The position numbers were made by a program, and so were the translations under genes. Of a DNA stretch of 24,048 bases, positions 16,146 to 23,911 are shown one piece after another (within the stretch, counting starts at the first letter, position 1; the number at the start of each line of letters is the position of its first letter). Location: positions 1 to 24,048 of the forward strand of contig DAIRVC010000023.1 in NCBI GenBank assembly GCA_036803025.1, given 5' to 3'. Source of the stretch: DAIRVC01 sp036803025. GTDB taxonomy: Bacteria > Chloroflexota > Anaerolineae > Anaerolineales > E44-bin32. The notes below the pieces were generated by a model. It ran no database searches and was not told where the DNA came from. It saw only the letters and a list, made by a program, of their open reading frames with translations.

Positions 16146-16563
16146 CACACTCCGGCGTCAGCCCATCGATCCGGGCTGATTCGATGACCCTTGGCTGCCG
16201 AGACAGGCCGGCACGCATGCTGCGACACGTTCCCGGCAACAACTGTTGTCCGATCCTCCGCTGCAGATCCATGTTCACCATGGCGCACAGAATCCTCCGA
16301 CCATTGAATGATCTAGCGAAAGGCGCGGGGGGATCGTTGGGTTGGTGAGCTTTCAACGCCCAAGCTCGGCCGCTGCGGTCCGGCAGGGTCGCTCGCCTGA
16401 CCGGACCCTTCCACGCGCAAGCCGGGCGGCCCGTCTTTCCTTCCCGCACAGCGCCGCCTGCCTTACCGCCCCTGCACGGCCGTACGCGGCTTCGCACTGG
16501 GCGCCCTCGCCCAGCCTGCGGTATCATGGCCGTCGCCGCAAGCGCGTGGCGGACCACGGGTGA
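16146..16563. other. Divergent intergenic region, no gene
   Basis: About 420 bp between divergently transcribed korD and the M23 gene. No ORF has family similarity or coding character. A 7-bp inverted repeat CTGGGCG-CCCT-CGCCCAG lies at 16497-16514, followed by TATCAT at 16522-16527, a possible -10 for the plus-strand gene; no matching -35 is evident. Confidence 0.6.
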
Positions 16564-16566
16564 TTG

Positions 16567-18099
16567 GTGAAGCGGAGCAGTTCCCTCGTCGGCATCGGCT
16601 GTGCGACTCTGGCCGCCTCCATACTGGCCTGCAACTTCCCGGCCGCGCCGGGCAGGAGCCTGTCGGTCGAAGCGATCCAGCAGACGATGGCCGCCGTGAC
16701 GCCCGTTTCGACTGGCTCGCCCCCGTCGATGGAGGCGACCGACCTGCCCTCCACTCCTCCCCACATCCAGCAGCTCTTTCCGATCGCCGATTTGCCCGGT
16801 GAGGCGTTCGAGTACACCACCCGGCCGGGCGATACCCTCGAAGCCCTGGCCGGCCGCTTCGGACTCGAACCGGCCCAGATCTTGATCGACTCCCCCGTTC
16901 CCGCGCAAGCCTACTTGCCCGTCGGGCTCGAGCTCCATCTCCCTAACACCTTGGGGACAGTCTCGCCCGGTGGCGACCTCCTTCCGGACGGGGAGTTGGT
17001 CTACTCACCCGCGGCCGTGGATTTCGACGTCCAGTCCTTCGTCGTCGCGGCGGCGGGGTATCTGAGCCGCCACTACGAGGCCATGGAAGATGGGGCCGTG
17101 CTGAGCGGGGCGGCCATCGTGCAGAAGGTTGCCGACGAGAACTCCGTCAACCCCCGGCTTCTGCTGGCATTGATCGAGATGCGCAGCGGCTGGGTAAGCG
17201 GCTCCCCGCCCGGGGCCGAGGCCAACGAGTACCCGATCGGCTTCCGCATTCCCGGGCGGACCGGGCTCTACCAGGAGCTGACGATCGCCGCTGCGCATCT
17301 CAATCGCGGCTACTACGGCTGGCGTGCCGGGACGCTCGTCCTGACGGCCGACGACGGCGGGGGGACTGTCCGCTGGAACCCGACCCTCAACGCCGGCTCC
17401 GTCGCGCTGCTCCACCTGTTCGCCCTGCTGTCCGGGACGGATCAATGGATGGGCGCATTGGTCGGCCCGCGGGGATTCCCGGCGCTGTACCAGACTCTTT
17501 TCGGCGATGTGTACGCGCGAGCCGAGACCGCTGGGCCAGTCCTGTCCCCCGACCTGGAGCAGCCCCCGCTGGAGCTGCCCTTCCAGTCCGGCGAGGTCTG
17601 GAGCCTGACCGCCGGCCCGCACCATGCCTGGACCTCCGGGACGCCGCGCGGCGCGCTCGACTTCTCGCCCACGACCAGGGAGGAGCCATGCGCCGTCTCA
17701 GTCCGCTGGGTGACCGCCTCCGCGCCGGGCCTCGTCGTCCGGGCAGAGGACAACCTCGTGGCGCTGGACCTGGACGGTGACGGCCGTGAGTCCACAGGTT
17801 GGGTGCTGTTGTACTACCACCTGGCGGGCGACGGATTGATCGCCTCGGGCACCTGGGTGGAGATCGGCGACCCGCTGGGTCATCCCTCGTGCGAGGGCGG
17901 CCGGGCGACCGGCAAGCATGTTCACCTGGCCCGCCGCTACAACGGCGAGTGGCTGCCGGCAGACGGCCCCGTTCCCTTCGTCCTCAGCGGCTGGCGGGCT
18001 GTCGCCGACGAACGCAACTACCTGGGCTTCCTCGTCCGTGGCGAAGAGCAGGTCACCGCTGATTCAAGTGGAAGGCGCGGATCGACGATCTGGCGGTAG
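16567..18099 (+). CDS. LysM / M23 metallopeptidase lipoprotein (cell-wall hydrolase)
   Basis: A 510-residue lipoprotein: N-terminal KRSSSLVGIGCATLAASILAC with lipobox Cys22, a Pro/Ser/Thr-rich stretch, a LysM domain (YTTRPGDTLEALAGRFGL to VGLELHLPN, about 80-123), a middle helical region resembling lytic-transglycosylase-like spacers (VADENSVNPRLLLALIEMRSG), and a C-terminal M23 block. The zinc ligands are likely the His of GPHHAW, the Asp of GALDFSP and the HVH of GKHVHLA. It should bind and cleave peptidoglycan or a related wall polymer outside the membrane. GTG at 16567 or TTG at 16564 are the possible starts; both give the same signal peptide. It stands alone, convergent with the DUF6494 gene. 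The C-terminal pattern (LDLDGDG, GHPSCEGG) is common in Chloroflexota. Confidence 0.87.
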   Translation: MKRSSSLVGIGCATLAASILACNFPAAPGRSLSVEAIQQTMAAVTPVSTGSPPSMEATDLPSTPPHIQQLFPIADLPGEAFEYTTRPGDTLEALAGRFGLEPAQILIDSPVPAQAYLPVGLELHLPNTLGTVSPGGDLLPDGELVYSPAAVDFDVQSFVVAAAGYLSRHYEAMEDGAVLSGAAIVQKVADENSVNPRLLLALIEMRSGWVSGSPPGAEANEYPIGFRIPGRTGLYQELTIAAAHLNRGYYGWRAGTLVLTADDGGGTVRWNPTLNAGSVALLHLFALLSGTDQWMGALVGPRGFPALYQTLFGDVYARAETAGPVLSPDLEQPPLELPFQSGEVWSLTAGPHHAWTSGTPRGALDFSPTTREEPCAVSVRWVTASAPGLVVRAEDNLVALDLDGDGRESTGWVLLYYHLAGDGLIASGTWVEIGDPLGHPSCEGGRATGKHVHLARRYNGEWLPADGPVPFVLSGWRAVADERNYLGFLVRGEEQVTADSSGRRGSTIWR

Positions 18100-18193
18100 G
18101 CTGCGCGCGGCGGACGCCGGCCGGCGCTCCCGCCGGTCTACCCGAACCTGCCTGTCTGGTCCATCAGGGTGTCGCACGAGGAAGACAAAGACC

Positions 18194-18232
18194 GCGCCCT
18201 GCGTGCGCTGAACCCCTGCGCACCCAGGGCGC
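18194..18232. terminator. Strong inverted repeat, probable bidirectional terminator
   Basis: Arms GCGCCCTG-C-GTGCGC and GCGCAC-C-CAGGGCGC (15 positions, a single C:C mismatch) around a 9-base loop. It lies in the convergent space between the M23 gene and the DUF6494 gene. Read on the minus strand it is followed by a T-rich tail (TCTTTGTCTTCC), fitting termination of the DUF6494 gene. Confidence 0.65.
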
Positions 18233-18268
18233 CCATCAAGACCGGCTCTGACCTTCGAGCGGTCGTCC

Positions 18269-18475
18269 CTACTGAAGTCGAATCTCGCCGTCGAAGCTGA
18301 CGTTCAGACTCAAGCCGGCGACCTCGAGCGTCATCTTGGCCGGGAAGGACTCCGTCCCCTGGATGGCGCTGGACGCTCTCGCCTTGGCCACGGCCTGCTC
18401 GATTTCGCGCTGGGAGTTCAGCCCGACCATCTTCAGGAACTTGCGAATACTGAGATTGAACACCTCTTCGTTCAT
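18269..18475 (-). CDS. DUF6494 family small protein
   Basis: A 68-residue protein recognised by the pattern MNEEVFNLSIRKFLKMVG, SQREIEQAV, FPAKMTLEV and a final DGEIRLQ, which matches the short, conserved DUF6494 family as I remember it. The family has no established function; no signal peptide or metal motif is visible. AAGGAG lies 6 nt before the ATG, one of the best ribosome sites in the window, so it is probably well translated. It is followed by a strong inverted repeat and preceded, about 145 nt upstream, by the end of an alpha/beta-hydrolase gene on the same strand. Confidence 0.85.
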   Translation of the reverse strand: MNEEVFNLSIRKFLKMVGLNSQREIEQAVAKARASSAIQGTESFPAKMTLEVAGLSLNVSFDGEIRLQ

Positions 18476-18619
18476 CGACTTCTCCTTTGGCCTGCGGCGT
18501 TGATGACGATCCCCTCCTGCTTACGGGACCGAAATCGTGGCGCAACGTCGTTGCGGCTGCTCCCCTGGGCAAAGCGGCCCCGAGGGAAATCCGAGGCGCG
18601 GCCCGCCGACCGCGGGATT

Positions 18620-19603
18620 CTACCCCAGGCGCGTCAAGGCAGCCGGCATTCGCCGGCTGACGGATGGATCCAGGGGCCCCCTGGCCAATCCAAGCTGCTC
18701 TGTCAGCCACTGAATGCGGTCAAGGCGCGCCTGCTCATTGAGTGCATGGGTGGCGTCATACCACTGGATCGTCTTGGGTTGGCTGCCTGCCTCATAGAAC
18801 GCGAGGGCGGCCTCCCGGGTGATGTACTCGTCCCTTTCGGCAAACTGGTAGTACAACGCCGCCGGGTATGCATGGCGGACGTAGTGGATGGGATCGAGAC
18901 GCGGGTCGGTGTTTGCCGGCGCGGCGCCGGCATCGGAGATCCGAGGCGTCCCGGTCATCAGCACGAACGCATCGATCCGCGGTTCAACGCCGGCGGCGAT
19001 GCCTCCGGTCAGGGCGCCCAAGCTGTGGCCGACGTAGCCGAGGCGTTCCAGGTCCACATCTGGCCTGGCTGCCAGGAGATCCACCGCACGCCGGATCTCA
19101 ACGACCGTCTGGATGATTAGCGCGTCGGGGACAAGTTCGGTGTAGCCTGGCCGTCGCGTCGGCGCGTCGAGCAGGAGGCACACCGCCCCGAGTTGGCAGG
19201 TCTCGGTGGCTTCAGCCAGGAACTCATTGCGGTCGCCTTGCCCCCAATGCGCGTAGATGACCGCGGCGAAAGGGCCTTCGCCATCCGGCACGATCAGATA
19301 GGCCGTGACCGGGCTGCCTCCGGCGCCGGCGAAGGAGAGATCGTGCACCCCGACCCCGCCTTCGCTGCTCACCGACCGCTCGCGGATATCGAGCGGGGTC
19401 TGAGGGTCATAGTCGAACAGGGAGACCAGTTCGGTGTATGGATACTCCGTTGGCACGGACGTCGGGGTTGCGGGAGCCGCCGTGATCGGCCGCGTGGCCG
19501 TCGGGAGGCTTGGCAGTTCAGCCTGCCTCGCTCCACAGGCAGCCAGGATGAGAGGTGCCAGGCCGGCGCCAACGACCGCCTGCGTCACGCGGCCATGTCT
19601 CAT
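18620..19603 (-). CDS. Alpha/beta-hydrolase lipoprotein (dienelactone-hydrolase-like fold)
   Basis: A 327-residue exported lipoprotein: RVTQAVVGAGLAPLILAAC with lipobox LAAC and lipidated Cys23, a Thr/Pro-rich linker to about residue 55, then a hydrolase domain with nucleophile Ser194 in GHSLG, Asp258 in AERDEY and His286 in DATHALN. The oxyanion region is YAHWGQGDR. The substrate is not predictable; homologous folds include acetylxylan esterases and dienelactone hydrolases. ATG at 19603 is chosen because GGAGG lies 8 nt upstream; the alternative ATG at 19618 overlaps that ribosome site. It faces the same way as the four-helix membrane gene 70 nt upstream. Confidence 0.85.
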   Translation of the reverse strand: MRHGRVTQAVVGAGLAPLILAACGARQAELPSLPTATRPITAAPATPTSVPTEYPYTELVSLFDYDPQTPLDIRERSVSSEGGVGVHDLSFAGAGGSPVTAYLIVPDGEGPFAAVIYAHWGQGDRNEFLAEATETCQLGAVCLLLDAPTRRPGYTELVPDALIIQTVVEIRRAVDLLAARPDVDLERLGYVGHSLGALTGGIAAGVEPRIDAFVLMTGTPRISDAGAAPANTDPRLDPIHYVRHAYPAALYYQFAERDEYITREAALAFYEAGSQPKTIQWYDATHALNEQARLDRIQWLTEQLGLARGPLDPSVSRRMPAALTRLG

Positions 19604-19673
19604 CGGTCGTGCCTCCATCTCCTCGAGTCACCGGCCGTCGATCCGTCCAGCCAAGCCCCTCCCAGCCGTCGGT

Positions 19674-20078
19674 TCAGAAGGTCCTGAAGGCCCACGCGTA
19701 GAAGAAACCCAGGGCCAGCATCTCCAGCAAGCCGGCTGCGACGGCATACAGATGGGTCTTCACCGGCACGTTGAACATCACCCACTGGGACAGCGCGTTC
19801 ATCAAGACGCGGAAGAACCAGGCCAGCAGGCCGAAGGAAATCGCCGCGCCGGCGACCGGGCTACCGGGAAAGGAACCGTACAAGTACAGAAAGATCGCGG
19901 CCATCACCAGGCCCAGCAGCAGATCGATGACGATGGCAGGCACGAGCATCAGGCGATCACGCGCGATCGGACGGTAGGGGGCGTTCAAGCGCTGGGCGAT
20001 GGGATTCGCGTTCAGCAGGCCGTCCAACACGATGAAGAGAACGCCGCTCGCCAGACCCACGAGCAGGTAGGTGGCCAT
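19674..20078 (-). CDS. Four-helix integral membrane protein, family not recognised
   Basis: A 134-residue protein with about four transmembrane segments: MATYLLVGLASGVLFIVLDG (1-20), VPAIVIDLLLGLVMAAIFLY (about 46-65), GAAISFGLLAWFFRVLMNAL, and AVAAGLLEMLALGFFYAWAF near the C-terminus. A conserved-looking loop reads NANPIAQRLNAPYRPIARDR. I know of similar short membrane proteins of unknown function in Anaerolineae-type genomes but cannot name the family. GGAGAAGGA immediately precedes the ATG; the longer frame to 20336 has no coding sense upstream. Confidence 0.7.
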   Translation of the reverse strand: MATYLLVGLASGVLFIVLDGLLNANPIAQRLNAPYRPIARDRLMLVPAIVIDLLLGLVMAAIFLYLYGSFPGSPVAGAAISFGLLAWFFRVLMNALSQWVMFNVPVKTHLYAVAAGLLEMLALGFFYAWAFRTF

Positions 20079-20133
20079 TCCTTCTCCCTCCCTGGGCTGC
20101 CCTTGGACCCGGGCGCGCCGCACTGCCGGACCG

Positions 20134-20154
20134 CTGATTGTATATTCATCAGCG
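20134..20154. promoter_or_regulatory. AT-rich inverted repeat upstream of the membrane-protein gene
   Basis: GCTGAT and ATCAGC arms (6 bp, perfect) flank TGTATATTC in otherwise GC-rich DNA. On the minus strand it contains TACAAT, a possible -10 for the gene starting at 20078. Operator or promoter function is inferred from position and composition only. Confidence 0.35.
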
Positions 20155-20262
20155 AAGCGCGTCGCGGACCTTTGAGGCCGCCAGGGGCAGCCATTCACGC
20201 CATCGCGAAGGGATCCGCGCAGCCGGCGCCCGAACGAAGCCTGGGCCGCCGAGGCCGGCGGC

Positions 20263-20562
20263 TCAGCCTGGGATGGCGGCCTCGATGAGACGGACGGCCG
20301 TGGACAACCCTCTCTCTGCCCGCACCCGCTCCCCAAGTCGTGCCGCCCGCTCCGCCATCCCCGGGTCTTGCAGCGCCTCGTCGATTGCCTGTGCCAATCC
20401 CTCCGAGGTCAGCGCGCGGCGCGGGATGGGGGGCAGCCCTCCACCCGCCTGGTGAAGCCGCTCGCCCCAGAAGGACTGATCGGCGAACAAGGGGACCACC
20501 ATCGACGGCCTCCCCGAGCGGGCGGCCTGAGCCGTCGTCCCCGCTCCACCGGGCGAAGGGCA
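20263..20562 (-). pseudogene. Remnant of a family-1-type glycosyltransferase (C-terminal fragment)
   Basis: In one minus-strand frame there is about 100 codons of clear glycosyltransferase C-terminus: PGGAGTTAQAARSGRPSMVV, PLFADQSFWGERLHQAGGG and a helical end with ALTSEGLAQAIDEAL. In MGT/UGT-like enzymes the preceding residues are HHGGAGTT; here the His-His is replaced by Ser-Pro, and similarity stops upstream, where the promoter of gntR begins. The N-terminal two thirds are missing, so this is probably a degraded gene. A short ATG-started ORF (20502-20263) could still be translated but would lack the donor-binding loop. Confidence 0.65.
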
Positions 20563-20595
20563 TCTCGACCCGCTCGGGCCGGACCCGACTGGCCC

Positions 20596-20623
20596 TTGAC
20601 AAGCGCCGGCTTTGTCGTATCAT
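20596..20623 (+). promoter_or_regulatory. Sigma-70-type promoter of the gntR / microcompartment operon
   Basis: Consensus -35 TTGACA (20596-20601), 16-bp spacer, -10 TATCAT (20618-20623). It directly precedes the palindromic operator and the gntR start, so initiation would fall inside the operator, about 10 nt before the first ATG. Confidence 0.75.
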
Positions 20624-20643
20624 CATAATGTAATAACATTATG
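20624..20643 (+). promoter_or_regulatory. Palindromic GntR-type operator overlapping the gntR start codon
   Basis: CATAATGT-AATA-ACATTATG: perfect 8-bp arms with a 4-base centre, AT-rich in GC-rich surroundings. It begins at the base after the -10 hexamer and its last three bases are the ATG at 20641. A bound repressor would cover the transcription start, so autorepression of the regulator and control of the downstream shell operon is the natural reading. Confidence 0.75.
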
Positions 20644-21510
20644 TCCTTTCAGCACATGCGGATGTCATTGGCAACCGTCCCAGAGCAACCCCCTGTTCGG
20701 CCTTTGCACGTGGACCGGGCCAGCCCGTTGCCTCTCCACGTCCAGGTCAAGCAGGCCCTCCAAGACCGGATCGTCCGCCGGGATTGGGCGCCCGGCGACC
20801 TGGTCCCGGGCGACCTCGAGCTGTGCGCTCAATTCGGTGTCAGTCGCACGACCGTGCGCCAGGCGCTGGCCGAACTGGCGCACGAGGGCTGGGTGCTGCG
20901 CGAACGCGGACGAGGCACATTCGTCGCCCCGCCGAAGCTGACCGAGCGGGCGATCGAGCGCCTGTCCGGCTTCTTCGAAGACATGCTCGCCCTCGGCTAC
21001 CCCCCAGTCAGCCAGGTGCTCCGCCAGCAGGTCGGGGCGGCCGACGAACAGGTGGCCGCCCGGCTGAACCTGCAGCCTGGTGCCCACGTCGTCGAGATCG
21101 AGCGCCTGCGCTTTGTCGAACAGGAGCCGGTGGTACTGACAACCACCTACCTGCCCCAGACGCTCGTGCCCGGCCTCGCGTCCGCCGATCTGACGCGCCG
21201 CTCGCTGTACGAGTACCTGCAGACCGAATATGGCCTGGTCCTGGCGCGCGGCCGACGCACGATCGAAGCCGTCGCCGCCGATGCCCGCCAGGCCAGGCTG
21301 CTGGGCATTCCCAAGGGCGCCCCGCTCGCCTACCTGCAGAGCGTCAGCTACCTGGCCGATGGCCAGCCGATCGAGTTCTACCATGCGTACCACCGCGGCG
21401 ACCGCTCGCGCTTCGAGGTCGAGCTGATGCGGACGCCGCAGGCCGACGAGCCCGCCCGCTTCGACTGGTTGCCGCCCGGCGGCGGCACGGTCAGCCGCAG
21501 GAGCGCCTGA
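20641..21510 (+). CDS. GntR-family (HutC/UTRA) transcriptional regulator
   Basis: A 289-residue regulator: winged-helix DNA-binding domain at about residues 30-100 (PLHVQVKQALQDRIVRRDW, VSRTTVRQALAELAHEGWV, RGRGTFV) and a C-terminal UTRA effector domain (GAHVVEIERLRFVEQEPVVL, YLQSVSYLADGQPIEFYHAY, RGDRSRFEVEL). UTRA domains bind small molecules, often sugar phosphates or amines; here a pentose or deoxyribose phosphate is a reasonable guess. The first ATG lies inside the operator; ATGs at 20656 and 20662 are alternatives that would keep the whole HTH. It is the first gene of the microcompartment operon and probably its local regulator. Confidence 0.9.
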   Translation: MSFQHMRMSLATVPEQPPVRPLHVDRASPLPLHVQVKQALQDRIVRRDWAPGDLVPGDLELCAQFGVSRTTVRQALAELAHEGWVLRERGRGTFVAPPKLTERAIERLSGFFEDMLALGYPPVSQVLRQQVGAADEQVAARLNLQPGAHVVEIERLRFVEQEPVVLTTTYLPQTLVPGLASADLTRRSLYEYLQTEYGLVLARGRRTIEAVAADARQARLLGIPKGAPLAYLQSVSYLADGQPIEFYHAYHRGDRSRFEVELMRTPQADEPARFDWLPPGGGTVSRRSA

Positions 21511-21544
21511 TGGCAACTGGATGCCTGTGCACAAAGGGAGACTG

Positions 21545-22285
21545 GTGACGGACAGAGACGCGATCCGTGCCAAGGTCCGCCAGGCGGTCTATCGGGCGCT
21601 TGGACTCGAGCCGCGCCTCGACAGCCTGCCGAAGCGCACGCTCGTCAGCGAACACGATCTGCGTGACCTGCCCTTCGGGTCGGAGTTCCCCGTCCAGGCC
21701 GACAGCCTCATCACCCCGCTGGCCCGTCAGGTGGCCATGGACCGCCACATCAACCTGCGGATCGCCTCTCGGCCGGCCGCGCCGGCGAAATCCGCCCCGG
21801 CGCCCGTCCCGGCCCCCGCCGGCGGCAGTAAGTCGGTCGCCCTGGGCGCGGATCACGGTGGTTTCAAACTCAAGGAATCGCTCAAGAGCTACGTGCGCGA
21901 ATTGGGCTACGAGCCCGTCGACTGCGGCACGAGCAGCACCGAGGCGGTGGACTACCCGGATTTCGCCCTGGCGGTGGCCGAGCTGGTCTCCCAGGGGCGA
22001 TGCTGGCGCGGCCTGCTGGTGGACGGGGCCGGTATCGGCTCCTGCGTGGCCGCCAACAAAGTGCCCGGCGTGCGTGCGGCGATGTGCTACGACCAGTCCA
22101 CGGCGGTCAACAGCCGCGAGCACAACGACGCCAACGTGCTGGCGCTCGGCGCCGGCTTGATCGGCGAGGCGCTCGCCCGGCAGATCGTCAAAACCTGGCT
22201 CGAGACGCCCTTCGGCGGCGGGCGGCATGCCCGCCGGGTCGACAAGATCATGGAGATCGAAAGGCGCTTCCTGCGCACGCCCTAG
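21545..22285 (+). CDS. rpiB: Ribose-5-phosphate isomerase B with N-terminal microcompartment-targeting extension
   Basis: A 246-residue protein about 95 residues longer than ordinary RpiB. The extension has an amphipathic helix (TDRDAIRAKVRQAVYRALG), then a segment with TLVSEHDLRDLPFGSEFPV and SLITPLARQVAMDRHINL, a motif I associate with microcompartment cargo proteins, then an Ala/Pro linker. The RpiB domain begins near residue 98 (SVALGADHGGFKLKE) and has DYPDFA, DGAGIGSCVAANK, AAMCYD and REHNDANVLALG, the sugar-phosphate and catalytic Cys regions. It interconverts ribose-5-P and ribulose-5-P, or a related aldose/ketose pair, inside the shell. GTG at 21545 has GGGAG 4 nt upstream; an ATG at 21521 has none. 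Confidence 0.88.
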   Translation: MTDRDAIRAKVRQAVYRALGLEPRLDSLPKRTLVSEHDLRDLPFGSEFPVQADSLITPLARQVAMDRHINLRIASRPAAPAKSAPAPVPAPAGGSKSVALGADHGGFKLKESLKSYVRELGYEPVDCGTSSTEAVDYPDFALAVAELVSQGRCWRGLLVDGAGIGSCVAANKVPGVRAAMCYDQSTAVNSREHNDANVLALGAGLIGEALARQIVKTWLETPFGGGRHARRVDKIMEIERRFLRTP

Positions 22286-22324
22286 GCGGCGCGCGCGGGA
22301 GAGACTCGCTGACTACTGGGACGC

Positions 22325-23191
22325 ATGATGAGACCGATCGACGAGCAGACTCTGGACCGAATCATCGAACGCATCACCAGTCAGGTGCTGCTCAGCCTGC
22401 AGGAAGAAACGTATGCCAAGGGCTTGTCGGCCGCCGCCCCGCTTTCGGCGCACGATTTCTTGCAGCACGCCCAGCCGGTGCTGAGCGCCGGCGCCGATCG
22501 CCTGGCCAGCACGCTGGGCATAACGCCCACGGACAAGAGTCTGGCGCACACCATCGACCACACCCTACTCAAGCCGGATGCCACGCAGGACCAGATCGCC
22601 CAGCTTTGTTTCGAGGCGCGCAAGTTCGGCTTCGCTTCCGTGTGCATCAATCCTGCTCACGTCAAGCTGTGCGCCGAGCTGCTCAAAGGCAGCGGTGTCC
22701 CGGTGTGCACGGTCATCGGCTTCCCGCTGGGCGCCACGCCGACCGACGTCAAAGTATTCGAGGCCCAGCAGGCCATACGCGAGGGAGCCAGTGAGCTGGA
22801 CATGGTCATCAATGTGGGCGCGCTCAAGTCGCGCGACTACGAGCTGGTGCGGGGAGACATCGCCGCCGTCGCCCGCGCCTGCCACGCCGGGAATGCCATC
22901 CTCAAGGTCATCATCGAAGCCGCGCTGCTGACCGACGAGGAGAAGGTCATCGCCTGCCAGTTGGCCAAGGTCGCCGGCGCGGACTTCGTCAAGACCTCGA
23001 CCGGCTTCGGGCCGAGCGGGGCGACGCCGGAGGATGTGGCCCTGATGCGGCGGGTGGTCGGTCCGTCGATGGGGGTCAAAGCCGCCGGCGGCATCCGCAC
23101 CTATGCCGATGCCCAGAAGATGATCGCCGCCGGCGCCAGCCGGATCGGCGCCAGCGCCAGCGTCAAGATCATTCAAGGAGCCGAGAAGTAG
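22325..23191 (+). CDS. deoC: Deoxyribose-phosphate aldolase with N-terminal encapsulation peptide
   Basis: A 288-residue aldolase; ordinary DeoC is about 220, and the extra N-terminus holds an amphipathic helix (PIDEQTLDRIIERITSQVLL, about 4-23) and a linker. The DeoC core starts near residue 73 (KSLAHTIDHTLLKPDAT) and contains ASVCINPAHV, ELDMVINVGALKS, ILKVIIEAALL, the Schiff-base Lys in GADFVKTSTGF and KAAGGIRT. It cleaves 2-deoxyribose-5-phosphate to glyceraldehyde-3-phosphate and acetaldehyde; the toxic, volatile acetaldehyde explains enclosure in a shell. DeoC with RpiB next to shell genes is the hallmark of SPU-type microcompartments. Either ATG at 22325 or 22328 could start it. Confidence 0.92.
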   Translation: MMRPIDEQTLDRIIERITSQVLLSLQEETYAKGLSAAAPLSAHDFLQHAQPVLSAGADRLASTLGITPTDKSLAHTIDHTLLKPDATQDQIAQLCFEARKFGFASVCINPAHVKLCAELLKGSGVPVCTVIGFPLGATPTDVKVFEAQQAIREGASELDMVINVGALKSRDYELVRGDIAAVARACHAGNAILKVIIEAALLTDEEKVIACQLAKVAGADFVKTSTGFGPSGATPEDVALMRRVVGPSMGVKAAGGIRTYADAQKMIAAGASRIGASASVKIIQGAEK

Positions 23192-23210
23192 CCGGCAAGG
23201 AGTCGTGCTG

Positions 23211-23849
23211 ATGGCGGTTGACCTGCGAACGTACATCTTCCTTGACAGCCTGCAGCTCCAGCATTCAGGCTTCCTGGGGACCGTGGCCCGGGGGTTTCTG
23301 CCCCTGCCCAACGACACCTCGCTGTGGGTTGAGATCTCGCCCGGGATCGAGATCAACCGCATCACGGACATCGCCCTCAAATCGACCCGCGTCCGTCCCG
23401 GGATGCAGATCGTCGAGCGGCTGTTTGGGATGCTGGAAGTGCACCATGAGGACCAGGCCGAGGTCCGCGCCGCCGGGGCGGCCATCCTGCGCGCCCTTGA
23501 TCTCCAGGAATCGGATCGCATCAAGCCCCGGGTGGTCTCGAGCCAGATCATCCGCCACATCGACGCCCACCAGGTGCAGCTGATCAACCGCATGCGCCAC
23601 GGCCATATGCTCTTGGCCGGGCAGACGCTGTACGTCCTGGAGGTCGAGCCGGCCGGCTACGCCGCGCTGGCGGCCAACGAGGCGGAGAAGGCCGCCGACA
23701 TCAACATCCTCGAGGTGATGGCCTTCGGCAGCTTCGGCCGCGTGTACCTGGGAGGCGAGGAACGTGACATCATGGCCGCCTACGGCGCGGCGGTGTCCGC
23801 CATCGAAGGGGTGACCGGCCGCGAGGTCGCCGGCGGCCGACGAGACTAG
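23211..23849 (+). CDS. BMC-T (tandem-domain trimeric) shell protein, CsoS1D/CcmP-like class
   Basis: A 212-residue protein with two BMC-type repeats: LRTYIFLDSLQLQHSGFLG to SRIL-like first half with VEISPGIEINRITDIALKS and GMQIVERLFGMLEVHH, and a second half with QVQLINRMRHGHMLLAGQTL, VLEVEPAGYAALAANEAEKA and NILEVMAFGSFGRVYLGG. The circularly permuted order and the SLQ start resemble the stacking BMC-T(D) class, whose pores may gate larger molecules. AAGGAG lies 8 nt before ATG 23211; a GTG at 23205 is too close. It forms trimers that tile among BMC-H hexamers in the shell. Confidence 0.9.
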   Translation: MAVDLRTYIFLDSLQLQHSGFLGTVARGFLPLPNDTSLWVEISPGIEINRITDIALKSTRVRPGMQIVERLFGMLEVHHEDQAEVRAAGAAILRALDLQESDRIKPRVVSSQIIRHIDAHQVQLINRMRHGHMLLAGQTLYVLEVEPAGYAALAANEAEKAADINILEVMAFGSFGRVYLGGEERDIMAAYGAAVSAIEGVTGREVAGGRRD

Positions 23850-23911
23850 CGCCGAAGTGAGGCTACAAGATGGCAACCCGAACTCATCCACCAAGTCATC
23901 AGGAGGCAACT

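Noticed and set aside
16117..16938. Minus-strand 273-residue frame across the divergent intergenic region
   Set aside because: Overlaps the N-terminus of the M23 lipoprotein on the other strand and reads as low-complexity Gly/Arg sequence without a domain.
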